7,987 nt of DNA from Ruminococcaceae bacterium UBA1447 (GCA_002329225.1 DCTF01000001.1:1501-9487); one strand, 5' to 3'; counted from the first letter of the stretch, positions 1 to 6,697 are shown. The notes: generated by a model from the sequence alone, not told the origin. Translations and numbers: made by a program.

Positions 1-2
1 AT

Positions 3-779
3 GCGCACTTTCAAAAGAAAGTAGACCGTGCCAAGGCCTCTTTTGTAGGCTCCAAGTTGGCCATAGCCCGCATTGTCTTTACCGTTTTACCCCTGGCCTG
101 CCTGTTTTTGCCTTGGGCTAAAATGGCAATTAGCGGCCCCTATTTCAAGCACGATGTCACGGTTAATATGCTTAAGCTCGGCATGAAGGTGGCTGAACTT
201 GACTTCGGCGGCCTGCTCGAACTTATCGGTTCTCCCATTGTGGGCACCCCCTTTGCCATGTTCGGCGTTGCTCTGGTTCTGATGCTTTTGACGGCTGTTG
301 TTTCCTTTTTCGGAATCCTGCTGCTCTTTCTCTCCTGTTCCCCTAAAGGCATAGTGAGGAATATTACTCTGGGTTCGTTGGGGCTCGTTTTTACCGGAGT
401 TGCCACATATTTGTTTACGCAGTTTAATACTTCTTTCACCGATATTTTTGTTTCTAGTTACTCGGGGAAACTTCAATTCGGCATATTCGTGCTTATGGCG
501 GCGTTTTTGGGTGTTATTGCAATTAACATAGTGATAGCCAAAACCGGCGGTATACCTGTAAAATACAAACAGACCTACATCGGCGGCATTCCTTCGGAAC
601 ACTATTTTGCCGCAAAAGAAGCCGGTATCGATGTGCTTGCTTTACAGCTTCATGTTACTGAGGAAGAAGCTGCAATCGCCGTTAAAAACGCACTGGTTGA
701 GGCGGGAATAATGACCGCCGAAGAAGCGGCAAGAAAACCTGAAGCTGAAACTGAAGAAGAAGCGGAATCGCAGGAATAA
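3..779 (+). CDS. Multi-pass membrane protein of unknown function, 5'-truncated by window edge
   Basis: I do not recognise the family. The frame is open from position 3 with no stop, and the first possible start inside the window (TTG at 57) lacks a good ribosome-binding site, so the gene very probably begins upstream of the window. The 18 residues before position 57 are hydrophilic and basic, as expected for a cytosolic segment before a membrane helix. Counting from the codon at 57, hydrophobic stretches lie at about 2-22, 63-94, 104-122 and 139-161, giving roughly four membrane spans. The C-terminal 75 residues are soluble: a helical part rich in Ala and Glu, then a very acidic tail (last ~15 residues mostly Glu/Ala). 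A zinc-ribbon or other N-terminal domain could lie outside the window, but this is a guess. The gene is followed by a clear terminator, so it is the last gene of its transcript. Coding status is well supported; function is not. Confidence 0.75.
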   Translation, partial: AHFQKKVDRAKASFVGSKLAIARIVFTVLPLACLFLPWAKMAISGPYFKHDVTVNMLKLGMKVAELDFGGLLELIGSPIVGTPFAMFGVALVLMLLTAVVSFFGILLLFLSCSPKGIVRNITLGSLGLVFTGVATYLFTQFNTSFTDIFVSSYSGKLQFGIFVLMAAFLGVIAINIVIAKTGGIPVKYKQTYIGGIPSEHYFAAKEAGIDVLALQLHVTEEEAAIAVKNALVEAGIMTAEEAARKPEAETEEEAESQE

Positions 780-802
780 TCTTAACAAAATATAAAAAAT
801 TA

Positions 803-836
803 CACCCGGTGCTCTTGGGCATCGGGTGAGTTTTTT
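803..836. terminator. Bidirectional intrinsic terminator between convergent genes
   Basis: The arms at 803-812 and 819-828 pair over 10 bp with one G-U, around a 6-base loop. On the plus strand the stem is followed by six T's (831-836). On the minus strand the left flank (781-802) reads as a T-rich run after the same stem. It sits 24 bases after the stop of the rightward membrane-protein gene and 12 bases past the end of the leftward GtrA gene (stop at 850-848), so it can serve both. Confidence 0.85.
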
Positions 837-847
837 ATTATTGTTTT

Positions 848-1387
848 TTATTGTTCGGCTGCAGTGTTTTCTTTCTTTTTTCGGTGGATAATAAAACGAT
901 TAACAGGGTACACCCAAAGGGAGGGAACCGCCATGACCGCTACCTTTACCAAAACATCCCCGAACCAACCCCAATTGTATACAGATACCAAAGAAGAAAC
1001 GGCAGAACCCAACCAAGCGGTTGCAAAGATGTTAAAAACCACCAGTAACAGAGCCAAAAAAGCGCTCAGAGCGGGGTTGGCATCGGCATGGAAAGTAACT
1101 TTTCTGTTAACAATAAAGGCTAGAGAATAACCCAATGTGGCGGAAATTAAGAAAGCATAAAGATAGGCTAAGTCCGTAACTTTTATATATAAAAGCCAGG
1201 GGGTTGTTACGGCTACATTGTGCAGGGAGGAAAAAACATAATTGAGTAAAAACATATGAACCACAAGCTCAAGTCCGGAAACTCCGATTCCCGAGAGAAG
1301 TACCCATTTTATTATTTTCCATATTTCACCGTGTTTTTCAATAAAACGGCTGCCTTTTTGTTTTAAACTTGTTTTTTCTTTTTCCAT
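848..1387 (-). CDS. GtrA-family membrane protein
   Basis: A 179-residue integral membrane protein matching the GtrA-like family (small four-helix proteins implicated in moving polyprenyl-phosphate-linked sugars across the membrane, or in cell-surface polysaccharide modification). Seen: a basic N-terminus, then hydrophobic spans at about 25-50, 74-94, 105-130 and 143-163. The family signature after helix 2 is present as NRKVTFH (94-100), and a second version after helix 4 reads YPVNRFIIHRK (160-170), followed by a charged tail. Start choice: ATG at 1387 has a GGGGAAG Shine-Dalgarno at 1399-1393, five bases away. A TTG at 1447 would extend the protein by 20 residues and overlap the upstream gene, so I prefer 1387. 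It lies 25 bases downstream of the reductase gene on the same strand, suggesting one operon. GtrA proteins are often linked to a glycosyltransferase; none is visible here. Family assignment is good; the transported substrate is unknown. Confidence 0.82.
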   Translation of the reverse strand: MEKEKTSLKQKGSRFIEKHGEIWKIIKWVLLSGIGVSGLELVVHMFLLNYVFSSLHNVAVTTPWLLYIKVTDLAYLYAFLISATLGYSLAFIVNRKVTFHADANPALSAFLALLLVVFNIFATAWLGSAVSSLVSVYNWGWFGDVLVKVAVMAVPSLWVYPVNRFIIHRKKKENTAAEQ

Positions 1388-1412
1388 ATTCTCTTCCCCG
1401 CTCGCCGAGAAA

Positions 1413-2144
1413 TCATTTGCCCGCCTTTTTGGTTTTTTTAATTGCAATACCTTCTGTTTTGCTAATCCAGTCTATCATATCCTTAAACGATTCTTCCACG
1501 CTCATGGGTGAATAACCCAGTTCTTCTTTTGCCTTTTTATTACTGAAATTGCAGTTGTGAGTAAGTATTCTGACCGAGGTGCGGGTAAAAACCGGATTAG
1601 CTCCGCTTATTTTATAATATAACTCCGCAAGCGGCGCAAGTACCATTGTAAGAGAATATGGCATTTTTATCAGCGGCGCTTTCCTACCGCTGAGCCGAGC
1701 AACAAGGTTAATAATTTGATCCGCCGAAATAACTTCCCCTGTTATGAGGTAGCTTTCCCCGGATTTTCCCCGCTCAGCGGCTGCTACGATACCCTTTGCC
1801 ACATCCCGCACATCCACAAAGTTGTAACCGCCGAAGTTTAAGGAAACAGGCATCAGGCCCCGCATTATCATTCTGACCATCTGACCTGCTGTAGATATTT
1901 TAAAGTCATAAGGCCCTATGCAGGCGGAAGGAAGAATAATTGTTGTTTTAAAGTTCTCTTCAGCGCTGTCCAGCACAAATTGCGAGGCTTCAGCCTTTGT
2001 TTTACCGTAAGCACTTTCCACTGAATCAGGATCGTATTTAAAAGGCTCGGTTATCAAACTATTGCAACTTAGCGGTTTCATGGCATCCACGGATGAAACA
2101 AAAACCAAGCGGCTAACTCCGCACTTTTTACATGCCGCCACCAC
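1413..2144 (-). CDS. C-terminal fragment of the split SDR reductase
   Basis: A 243-residue reading frame from a GTG at 2144 to the TGA at 1415-1413. It contains the catalytic Tyr-Gly-Lys-Thr-Lys motif and the substrate domain but lacks the nucleotide-binding glycine motif, so it would not work alone. A GAAGGA sequence just before the A8 run lies about 8 bases from the GTG and could allow separate initiation. That sequence also encodes conserved residues of the upstream frame, so it may be coincidence. Confidence 0.5.
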   Translation of the reverse strand: MVAACKKCGVSRLVFVSSVDAMKPLSCNSLITEPFKYDPDSVESAYGKTKAEASQFVLDSAEENFKTTIILPSACIGPYDFKISTAGQMVRMIMRGLMPVSLNFGGYNFVDVRDVAKGIVAAAERGKSGESYLITGEVISADQIINLVARLSGRKAPLIKMPYSLTMVLAPLAELYYKISGANPVFTRTSVRILTHNCNFSNKKAKEELGYSPMSVEESFKDMIDWISKTEGIAIKKTKKAGK

Positions 2145-2431
2145 ATTTTTTTTCCTTCAACATTTACCTTTCTGAGCGCCTCCTGCCTTCCATTACCCAC
2201 ATCTATCAATCCTGCAAGGTGATAAACGACATCGGCTCCCTCAAAGGCCTTTTCCAGTGAAGCGGGATCGGTAACGTCCCCGTAAGCCTTTTCACAGTTG
2301 AGTCCGTCAAAAATCTTGCTGTCACTGCGAATAAGAATCCTGTAATTTGCTCCCCGATCCTCTAATTCACGCACAAGGGCATAACCCACATGACCCGAAG
2401 CTCCCGTCACTACCGATAAACCGTTGTTCAA
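2078..2431 (-). CDS. N-terminal fragment of the split SDR reductase
   Basis: This is the 117-residue product if no frameshift occurs. Residues 1-95 form most of the Rossmann cofactor-binding half (glycine motif at 9-16, acidic GDVTD at 51-55). Residues 96-117, rich in Trp and His, do not resemble the family and are the out-of-frame tail. It contains no catalytic Tyr/Lys, so on its own it should not be an active enzyme. Confidence 0.5.
   Translation of the reverse strand: MNNGLSVVTGASGHVGYALVRELEDRGANYRILIRSDSKIFDGLNCEKAYGDVTDPASLEKAFEGADVVYHLAGLIDVGNGRQEALRKVNVEGKKMWWRHVKSAELAAWFLFHPWMP
2146..2153 (-). other. A8 run at the frame break (slippery A AAA AAA heptamer)
   Basis: On the coding strand the upstream frame reads GGA AAA AAA ATG, so the last seven A's form an A_AAA_AAA heptamer in the phase used by -1 slippery sites. 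A -1 slip gives Lys-Lys-Asn-Val-Val-Ala-Ala, which is the expected family sequence. Nine A's in the transcript or genome would give the same result. I see no strong downstream stem-loop that would argue for efficient programmed frameshifting. Confidence 0.6.
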
Positions 2432-2437
2432 GAAAAA

Positions 2438-2444
2438 CTCCCCC
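2438..2444 (-). promoter_or_regulatory. Ribosome-binding site fixing the TTG start of the SDR gene
   Basis: The coding strand reads GGGGGAG six bases before TTG at 2431. No ATG or GTG nearby has a comparable site, so this decides the non-ATG start. Confidence 0.7.
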
Positions 2445-2481
2445 TTTGTTTTGCTGCTTTCGACACAAAGTTTAAAAATCG

Positions 2482-2494
2482 CCGGAAAATCCGG
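2482..2494. repeat. Short inverted repeat in the leader of the SDR-GtrA operon
   Basis: CCGGA and TCCGG (2482-2486, 2490-2494) flank AAA, giving a 5-bp G+C-rich stem. It lies between the predicted leftward promoter and the SDR start, so it would be in the transcript leader. It has no T-tract, so it is not a terminator; its function is unknown and it may be chance. Confidence 0.3.
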
Positions 2495-2530
2495 AGCAGG
2501 ATATTCAACCTCTTAAACGAACCGCCGCAT

Positions 2531-2539
2531 ATTATATCA
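2531..2539 (-). promoter_or_regulatory. Extended -10 promoter for the SDR-GtrA operon
   Basis: The minus strand reads TGATATAAT, a perfect extended -10 (TGnTATAAT), at 2539-2531. The -35 region is not consensus but is made of A/T runs that include a 14-base palindrome (2541-2554). Transcription would start near 2524, leaving a leader of about 90 bases. A second possible promoter lies upstream: TATAAT at 2577-2572 with TTAAAA at 2599-2594, spacing 16. Confidence 0.5.
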
Positions 2540-2540
2540 T

Positions 2541-2554
2541 AAAAAACGTTTTTT
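2541..2554. repeat. Perfect 14-base palindrome AAAAAACGTTTTTT
   Basis: The sequence is its own reverse complement and is placed directly upstream of the extended -10 of the leftward promoter, where a -35 element or an operator would be. It could be a repressor or activator site, or just an A/T-tract that bends DNA. No matching second copy was noticed in the window. Confidence 0.4.
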
Positions 2555-2681
2555 TGTTTTTTTACTTTCGCATTATAGCTTCACTTCCGCTCTTTTTAAC
2601 TTTTTAAACAATAATCTAATCGCAGCTTTAAAAAATATGTCCTTTAACTACATCGGCAATCTAATTCGGCTCTTTTGCAGG

Positions 2682-2710
2682 TTGACTTTTAGGCCCTCTG
2701 AGTGTAATAT
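2682..2710 (+). promoter_or_regulatory. Sigma-70-type promoter for glpK
   Basis: TTGACT (2682-2687) and TAATAT (2705-2710) are separated by exactly 17 bases, close to the housekeeping consensus in both boxes and spacing. Transcription would start around 2716-2718, giving a leader of about 28 bases before the ATG at 2745. Confidence 0.7.
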
Positions 2711-2744
2711 TTTGAGGATAATAAAATGAATGTGGGGTGCTGTT

Positions 2745-4259
2745 ATGCCGCAGAGAAAATATGTTTTGGCATTGGACCAGGGTACCACCAGTTCCCGGAC
2801 GATTGTTTTTAACAGGCAGGGAAAAATAGTTGCCAAGTCTCAAAATGAATTTGAGCAGATATATCCGGCAGCGGGTTGGGTTGAACATGATCCTATGGCT
2901 ATTTTATACAGTCAACTTCATTCCGTTACGGGCGCTTTGGCAAGCGGAAAAATCAAAAGCGATGAAGTGGCTGCAATAGGAATAACCAATCAGAGGGAAA
3001 CCACCATATTGTGGGACAAAAATACGGGCAAGCCCGTTTACAATGCCATCGTTTGGCAATGCAGACGCACCGCTCCCCTCTGTGAAGAACTGAAAAAACA
3101 GGGATTAGAAAAATATGTCACCGAAAAAACCGGCTTGCTCATTGACGCTTATTTTTCCGGCACAAAGATTAAGTGGGTACTTGACAATGTACCGGGGTTA
3201 AGAAGAAAAGCGGAAAACGGGGACATTCTGTTCGGCACGGTGGAAACCTGGCTTATATGGAATTTAACCGGCGGCAAGGCTCATGTGACCGACTATTCCA
3301 ACGCCTCACGTACAATGCTGTTTAATGTGGACGAGCTTTGTTGGGACGAATACCTCTGTGAAAAACTTGATATTCCCCTTTCCATCCTACCAAAACCCGT
3401 GCCTTCTTCCATGGTTTACGGCGAAGTTGCAAAGGGCATTATAGGTTTGGAATCGTTGGAGGGCGTGCCCATCTCCGGCGCCGTGGGGGATCAATCCGCC
3501 GCCCTTTTCGGTCAGGGCTGTTTCAGCCCCGGGCAGGCTAAGAACACCTACGGCACGGGCTGTTTCTTACTGTTAAACACCGGAAAAGAAAGAGTAAAAT
3601 CCAAAAACAAACTGCTCACCGGCGTTGCCTGGGGTATAGGCGATGAGGTTGAGTACTGCATAGAGGGCAGCGCCTTCAACGCCGGTTCTGTAATTAAATG
3701 GCTACGGGACGAGCTGCATTTGATTGACACCGCTCCCCGTTGCGATGAACTGGCCGAAAGCGTACCTGATGCAAACGGCTGCTATCTGGTTCCCGCATTC
3801 ACAGGCCTTGGCGCCCCTTACTGGGACATGTATGCCCGGGGCTGCATTGTGGGACTTACAAGAGGAGTTAACCGTGCCCATATAGCACGAGCTGTACTTG
3901 AGAGTATTGCTTTTCAGGTCACCGACCTTGTAAATGCCATGGTTGCGGATTCCGGAATCAAATTCTGTGAGCTCAGGGTAGACGGCGGCGCCAGCGTGAG
4001 CAATATAATGATGCAAATTCAGGCGAATCTGCTGAACATTAATATCTCCCGCCCGAAAACCGTAGAGACCACCGCCTTGGGTGCGGCCTATATGGCGGGG
4101 CTTGCAGTAGGTTTCTGGAAGGATAGAGAAGAACTCAGCAAAAACAGACAGACCGACCGTATTTTCTCCCCGGCAATGGAAAGAGAAAAAGCCGATAAAC
4201 TCTATTCCGGTTGGAAACGTGCCGTTGAGCGTTCAATGAACTGGGAAACCCCGAATTAA
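2745..4259 (+). CDS. glpK: Glycerol kinase
   Basis: ATP-dependent phosphorylation of glycerol to sn-glycerol 3-phosphate in the cytoplasm, the entry step of glycerol use. The 504 residues match the family's usual ~500. FGGY-kinase motifs are all present: [10 protein letters not shown] (9-18, phosphate 1), TNQRET (81-86, glycerol-binding Arg84/Glu85), IVWQCRRT (102-109), DAYFSGTK (134-141, Tyr136), ISGAVGDQ (243-250, catalytic Asp249), NTYGTGCF (267-274, phosphate 2) and DGGASVSN (413-420, adenosine). Start choice: ATG 2745 has GGGGTG at 2734-2739, and the N-terminus then aligns with typical glycerol kinases. An in-frame ATG at 2730 would add five residues. The loop at about 233-242 lacks the Arg used by E. 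coli GlpK for fructose 1,6-bisphosphate and the His phosphorylated by HPr in enterococcal enzymes, so classic control may be absent. It is first in the rightward cluster, with no glpF or glpD alongside. Confidence 0.97.
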   Translation: MPQRKYVLALDQGTTSSRTIVFNRQGKIVAKSQNEFEQIYPAAGWVEHDPMAILYSQLHSVTGALASGKIKSDEVAAIGITNQRETTILWDKNTGKPVYNAIVWQCRRTAPLCEELKKQGLEKYVTEKTGLLIDAYFSGTKIKWVLDNVPGLRRKAENGDILFGTVETWLIWNLTGGKAHVTDYSNASRTMLFNVDELCWDEYLCEKLDIPLSILPKPVPSSMVYGEVAKGIIGLESLEGVPISGAVGDQSAALFGQGCFSPGQAKNTYGTGCFLLLNTGKERVKSKNKLLTGVAWGIGDEVEYCIEGSAFNAGSVIKWLRDELHLIDTAPRCDELAESVPDANGCYLVPAFTGLGAPYWDMYARGCIVGLTRGVNRAHIARAVLESIAFQVTDLVNAMVADSGIKFCELRVDGGASVSNIMMQIQANLLNINISRPKTVETTALGAAYMAGLAVGFWKDREELSKNRQTDRIFSPAMEREKADKLYSGWKRAVERSMNWETPN

Positions 4260-4261
4260 AC

Positions 4262-4279
4262 GTGTATGAAATTTTACAC
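4262..4279. repeat. Small inverted repeat GTGTA-N8-TACAC after glpK
   Basis: Five-base arms at 4262-4266 and 4275-4279 flank eight bases; beyond a mismatch, AAA and TTT also pair. It lies just after the glpK stop and is followed by TTTT. It may be a weak attenuator or an operator-like site for the downstream gene; the stem is too short to call a terminator. Confidence 0.3.
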
Positions 4280-4312
4280 TTTTAAATAATACAAAAAATC
4301 GGAGGAATAAAA

Positions 4313-5416
4313 ATGGCAAAAGTTGTTGTTGACTGGAAAACCCTTTACTCATTTGTGGAAGATGCATTCGTCGAAGTCGGTGTACCCCGTGAGGACGCAA
4401 AAATTTGTGCGGACGTATTACTCGAGTCCGACAAAAGAGGAATTGAGTCCCACGGCGTTAACCGCTTTAAACCCATCTATATCGACAGAATCAATATCGG
4501 CATACAAAACCCGGTAACCAATTTTGAAATTGTTCGCGAAACCCCTACCACCGCAGTTGTTGACGGACATGACGGCATGGGACAGGTCATCGGCTATAAG
4601 TCGATGTCCATGGCTATTGAAAAAGCTAAAAAATACGGAATGGGCATGGTAGCAGTACGCAATTCCTGCCACTACGGTATAGCCGGATACTACACCTCAA
4701 TGGCCAGTAAAGCCGGTATGATAGGCATGACTGGCACCAACGCAAGACCTTCCATAGCCCCCACTTTCGGTGTGGAAAATATGTTGGGCACCAACCCTCT
4801 GACGATAGGCTTCCCAACCGATGAAGATTTTGATTTTAACCTTGACTGTGCCACCTCAATAACCCAGAGAGGTAAAATTGAGTATTACGCCCGTGTAGGT
4901 CAAGACACTCCCGCCGGCATGGTCATAGGCCGCAACGGTAAGGCTTTAACCGACTCGCCCCAAATTCTGGTAGACTTAACCACCGCAAATGCCGCCTTGG
5001 CACCTCTGGGAGGTATTGGCGAAGATCTTGCAGGCTACAAAGGTTACGGCTATGCCACGGTCGTGGAAGTTCTTTCCGCCGCATTGCAGCAGGGCAACTT
5101 TTTGAAAATGCTCACGGGTAAAAAAGACGGTAAGGATGTCCCCTATCATTTGGGACACTTCTTCATAGCTATTGATACCGAAGCCTTTATGGGCCTTGAA
5201 GCCTTTAAAAAGACGGCGGGCGATATAATGAGAGCGTTGCGCGCCTCTGAAAAAGCTCCCGGCGAAGACCATATCTTCACCGCCGGTGAAAAAGAGCACC
5301 TGGTATGGCTGCAAAGAAAAGACAGCGGAGTACCCATTAACGAAGCCGTTCAACAGGAATTTGTTGAAGTACGGAATTCCTTGGGTCTTAATCAATATAA
5401 GTTCCCCTGGGAATAA
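4313..5416 (+). CDS. Ldh2-family malate/L-lactate-type dehydrogenase
   Basis: NAD(P)-dependent oxidoreductase of the Ldh2 (type-2 malate/lactate, ureidoglycolate, sulfolactate dehydrogenase) family, unrelated in fold to the classic Rossmann LDH/MDH. At 367 residues it is slightly longer than many members (~330-360). Family motifs seen: RGIESHGVNRF (42-52, with Ser46-His47 and Arg51), NSCHYGIAGYY (117-127, His120 expected at the active site), GTNP (159-162), the CATS segment (179-182) followed by RGKI, and GYKGYGY (241-247). The ATG at 4313 has a strong GGAGGA (4301-4306), six bases away. It lies 53 bases after glpK and 41 before the malic enzyme. That neighbour makes malate the most attractive substrate (malate to oxaloacetate, or reverse), but lactate or another 2-hydroxyacid is equally allowed by the motifs. 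Cytoplasmic; no signal peptide. Family sure, substrate not. Confidence 0.92.
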   Translation: MAKVVVDWKTLYSFVEDAFVEVGVPREDAKICADVLLESDKRGIESHGVNRFKPIYIDRINIGIQNPVTNFEIVRETPTTAVVDGHDGMGQVIGYKSMSMAIEKAKKYGMGMVAVRNSCHYGIAGYYTSMASKAGMIGMTGTNARPSIAPTFGVENMLGTNPLTIGFPTDEDFDFNLDCATSITQRGKIEYYARVGQDTPAGMVIGRNGKALTDSPQILVDLTTANAALAPLGGIGEDLAGYKGYGYATVVEVLSAALQQGNFLKMLTGKKDGKDVPYHLGHFFIAIDTEAFMGLEAFKKTAGDIMRALRASEKAPGEDHIFTAGEKEHLVWLQRKDSGVPINEAVQQEFVEVRNSLGLNQYKFPWE

Positions 5417-5457
5417 CTGTTTATATTTTATTATTAATACGAAAAGGAAGGCTAAAC

Positions 5458-6627
5458 ATGGATTACGCCAAAGAGTCATTAAAACTTCATTACCAGTGGA
5501 AGGGTAAGCTGGAAATTAACGCAAGGGCTACAGTAAGCAATAAGGAAGAACTGTCCCTGGCCTATACCCCCGGCGTGGCTCAGCCCTGCCTGGAAATTCA
5601 AAAAGATGTCAATAAGAGCTATGAATTAACCCGACGCTGGAATCTGGTGGCGGTTGTAACCGACGGCACTGCGGTTTTAGGTCTGGGCGATATCGGCCCC
5701 GAAGCGGGTATGCCCGTAATGGAAGGCAAGTGCGTTCTGTTTAAAACATTCGCCGGAGTAGATGCCTTTCCCCTCTGCATCCGCTCAAAGGACACCGATG
5801 AAATTGTCAGGACAATATCCTTACTTGCAGGCAGTTTCGGTGGGATAAACCTGGAAGATATTGCCGCTCCCCGTTGCTTTGAAATTGAACGCAAACTTAA
5901 GGAAGTCTGCGATATCCCCATCTTCCATGACGATCAACACGGAACCGCTATTGTTTGCCTGGGTGCGGTAATTAACGCTCTGAAAATCGTGAATAAGGAG
6001 CTTAAGGATTGCAAAGTCGCCTTCAGCGGAGCAGGTGCGGCAGGCGTTGCAATTGCAAAGCTTTTCGACTCCTTGGGAGTGGGCGACATTATCGTGTGCG
6101 ACCGCAGGGGCATAATTGCCGACGGGGATGACTTAACCCCCGCCAAACAGGAAATAGCTGATTTTACAAACAAAAACCGTGTCAGGGGCTCCTTGGCGGA
6201 TGCCATGAAAGGAGCGGATATCTTTATCGGAGTTTCCTCCCCCGGTATTGTTACGGAAGAGATGATAGCCTCTATGAACAAAGACGCCATTGTTATGGCT
6301 ATGTCAAACCCCGTACCGGAAATCATGCCCGACCTGGCTCTTGAAGCCGGCGCCAAAGTAGTGGGCACCGGACGCAGTGACTATCCCAACCAGATTAACA
6401 ATGTTCTGGCTTTCCCCGGAGTGTTCAGAGGAGCACTTGATGTTCGCGCTTCCGATATCAATGAGGAGATGAAAATCGCCGCAGCACATGCTATTGCCTC
6501 TTTGGTAAGCGATGAAGAGTTGAGCGCCGACTACATTCTGCCCAAAGCTTTTGATATGAGAGTCCGCCCCGCCGTGGCTGAAGCGGTGGCACAGGCGGCA
6601 AGAGATTCCGGCGTAGCAAGAATCTGA
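5458..6627 (+). CDS. Short-form malic enzyme (malate dehydrogenase, oxaloacetate-decarboxylating)
   Basis: Oxidative decarboxylation of (S)-malate to pyruvate and CO2 with NAD(P)+, in the cytoplasm. The 389 residues fit the short prokaryotic malic enzymes that lack the C-terminal phosphotransacetylase-like domain of MaeB. Seen in order: YTPGVAQPC (36-44, catalytic Tyr36), TDGTAVLGLGDIG (68-80), PVMEGK (86-91, catalytic Lys91), NLEDIAAPRCFEIE (131-144, metal ligands Glu133/Asp134), IFHDDQHGTA (155-164, third metal ligand probably Asp159), the Rossmann motif GAGAAG (191-196), an acidic Asp215 after the second strand that favours NAD over NADP, and MSNPVPE (282-288). The ATG at 5458 has AAGGAAGG (5444-5451), six bases away. 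It directly follows the Ldh2 gene with no terminator between, so the two are probably co-transcribed and could jointly link oxaloacetate, malate and pyruvate. Confidence 0.95.
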   Translation: MDYAKESLKLHYQWKGKLEINARATVSNKEELSLAYTPGVAQPCLEIQKDVNKSYELTRRWNLVAVVTDGTAVLGLGDIGPEAGMPVMEGKCVLFKTFAGVDAFPLCIRSKDTDEIVRTISLLAGSFGGINLEDIAAPRCFEIERKLKEVCDIPIFHDDQHGTAIVCLGAVINALKIVNKELKDCKVAFSGAGAAGVAIAKLFDSLGVGDIIVCDRRGIIADGDDLTPAKQEIADFTNKNRVRGSLADAMKGADIFIGVSSPGIVTEEMIASMNKDAIVMAMSNPVPEIMPDLALEAGAKVVGTGRSDYPNQINNVLAFPGVFRGALDVRASDINEEMKIAAAHAIASLVSDEELSADYILPKAFDMRVRPAVAEAVAQAARDSGVARI

Positions 6628-6657
6628 AGTAAACAACAAGATAAATAAATTACCCTT

Positions 6658-6686
6658 CAAACACTTGCAGAGTTTGCAAGTGTTTG
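6658..6686 (+). terminator. 12-bp perfect hairpin between malic enzyme and HAD gene
   Basis: Arms 6658-6669 and 6675-6686 are exact reverse complements around a 5-base loop. The stem is stable but A/T-containing, and there is no proper T-tract after it (TTAT, then the Shine-Dalgarno at 6691). It could be a leaky terminator or attenuator, or an mRNA processing/stability element. Only four bases separate it from the ribosome-binding site of the next gene. Hairpin certain; terminator role uncertain. Confidence 0.5.
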
Positions 6687-6690
6687 TTAT

Positions 6691-6697
6691 AGGAGGA
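6691..6697 (+). promoter_or_regulatory. Ribosome-binding site fixing the TTG start of the HAD gene
   Basis: AGGAGGA, a near-perfect Shine-Dalgarno, lies six bases before TTG at 6704. The longer in-frame option (TTG at 6665) lies inside the hairpin and has no such site, so 6704 is the better start. Confidence 0.8.

Larger units (their letters stand above)
1413..2431 (-). pseudogene. Extended-SDR NAD(P)-dependent epimerase/reductase, split by a -1 frameshift
   Basis: Joined across the break at 2153-2146, the two frames give a 339-residue protein, a normal length for the extended short-chain dehydrogenase/reductase (epimerase/dehydratase, dihydroflavonol-reductase-like) family. The first frame carries the cofactor motif TGASGHVG (residues 9-16), GDVTD (51-55) and VVYHLAG (68-74). 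The second carries VFVSSVDA (110-117), the catalytic YGKTK (Tyr142, Lys146) and the substrate-binding C-terminal region. The start is TTG at 2431, supported by a GGGGGAG Shine-Dalgarno (2444-2438) six bases upstream. Reading straight through, the first frame adds 22 unrelated residues and stops at 2078. Adding one A to the A8 run, or a -1 ribosomal slip there, restores the family sequence exactly. It could be a sequencing error, a recent natural mutation, or recoding. Likely substrate is a nucleotide sugar, a polyprenyl-linked compound or a ketone; the pairing with GtrA hints at envelope chemistry. Confidence 0.8.
2432..2744. other. Divergent intergenic region, no gene seen
   Basis: This 313-base, A+T-rich stretch separates the leftward SDR-GtrA pair from the rightward glpK cluster. 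Both strands have only short open frames with no family resemblance. It holds the promoters for both directions, a perfect palindrome, a short leader hairpin and several T- and A-runs. I see no riboswitch or small RNA that I can support. Confidence 0.7.

Noticed and set aside
87..602. Minus-strand open frame of 171 codons opposite the first gene
   Set aside because: Composition is that of a reverse-strand shadow (Asn/Gln/Lys/Arg/His-rich, no domain), and the plus-strand frame has clear membrane helices and a terminator.
851..1130. Plus-strand open frames of 65 and 88 codons opposite the GtrA gene
   Set aside because: They lie antisense to a well-supported membrane protein and show no family resemblance.
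1388..1447. TTG at 1447 as the start of the GtrA protein
   Set aside because: It would overlap the upstream gene by 35 bases, has no good ribosome-binding site, and adds residues outside the family's usual extent; ATG 1387 has a clear site.
2726..2728. ATG just before glpK with GAGGA at a good distance
   Set aside because: It is out of frame with glycerol kinase, and the GAGGA lies at the predicted transcription start, so it is probably not translated.
2648..2888. Small minus-strand frames of 62 and 75 codons overlapping the glpK promoter and start
   Set aside because: They run antisense through a strong promoter and the glpK N-terminus and show no conserved pattern.
4976..5479. Minus-strand open frame of 167 codons across the Ldh2 gene end
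   Set aside because: Antisense to a recognised enzyme gene, no family motifs, and it would run across the next gene's start.
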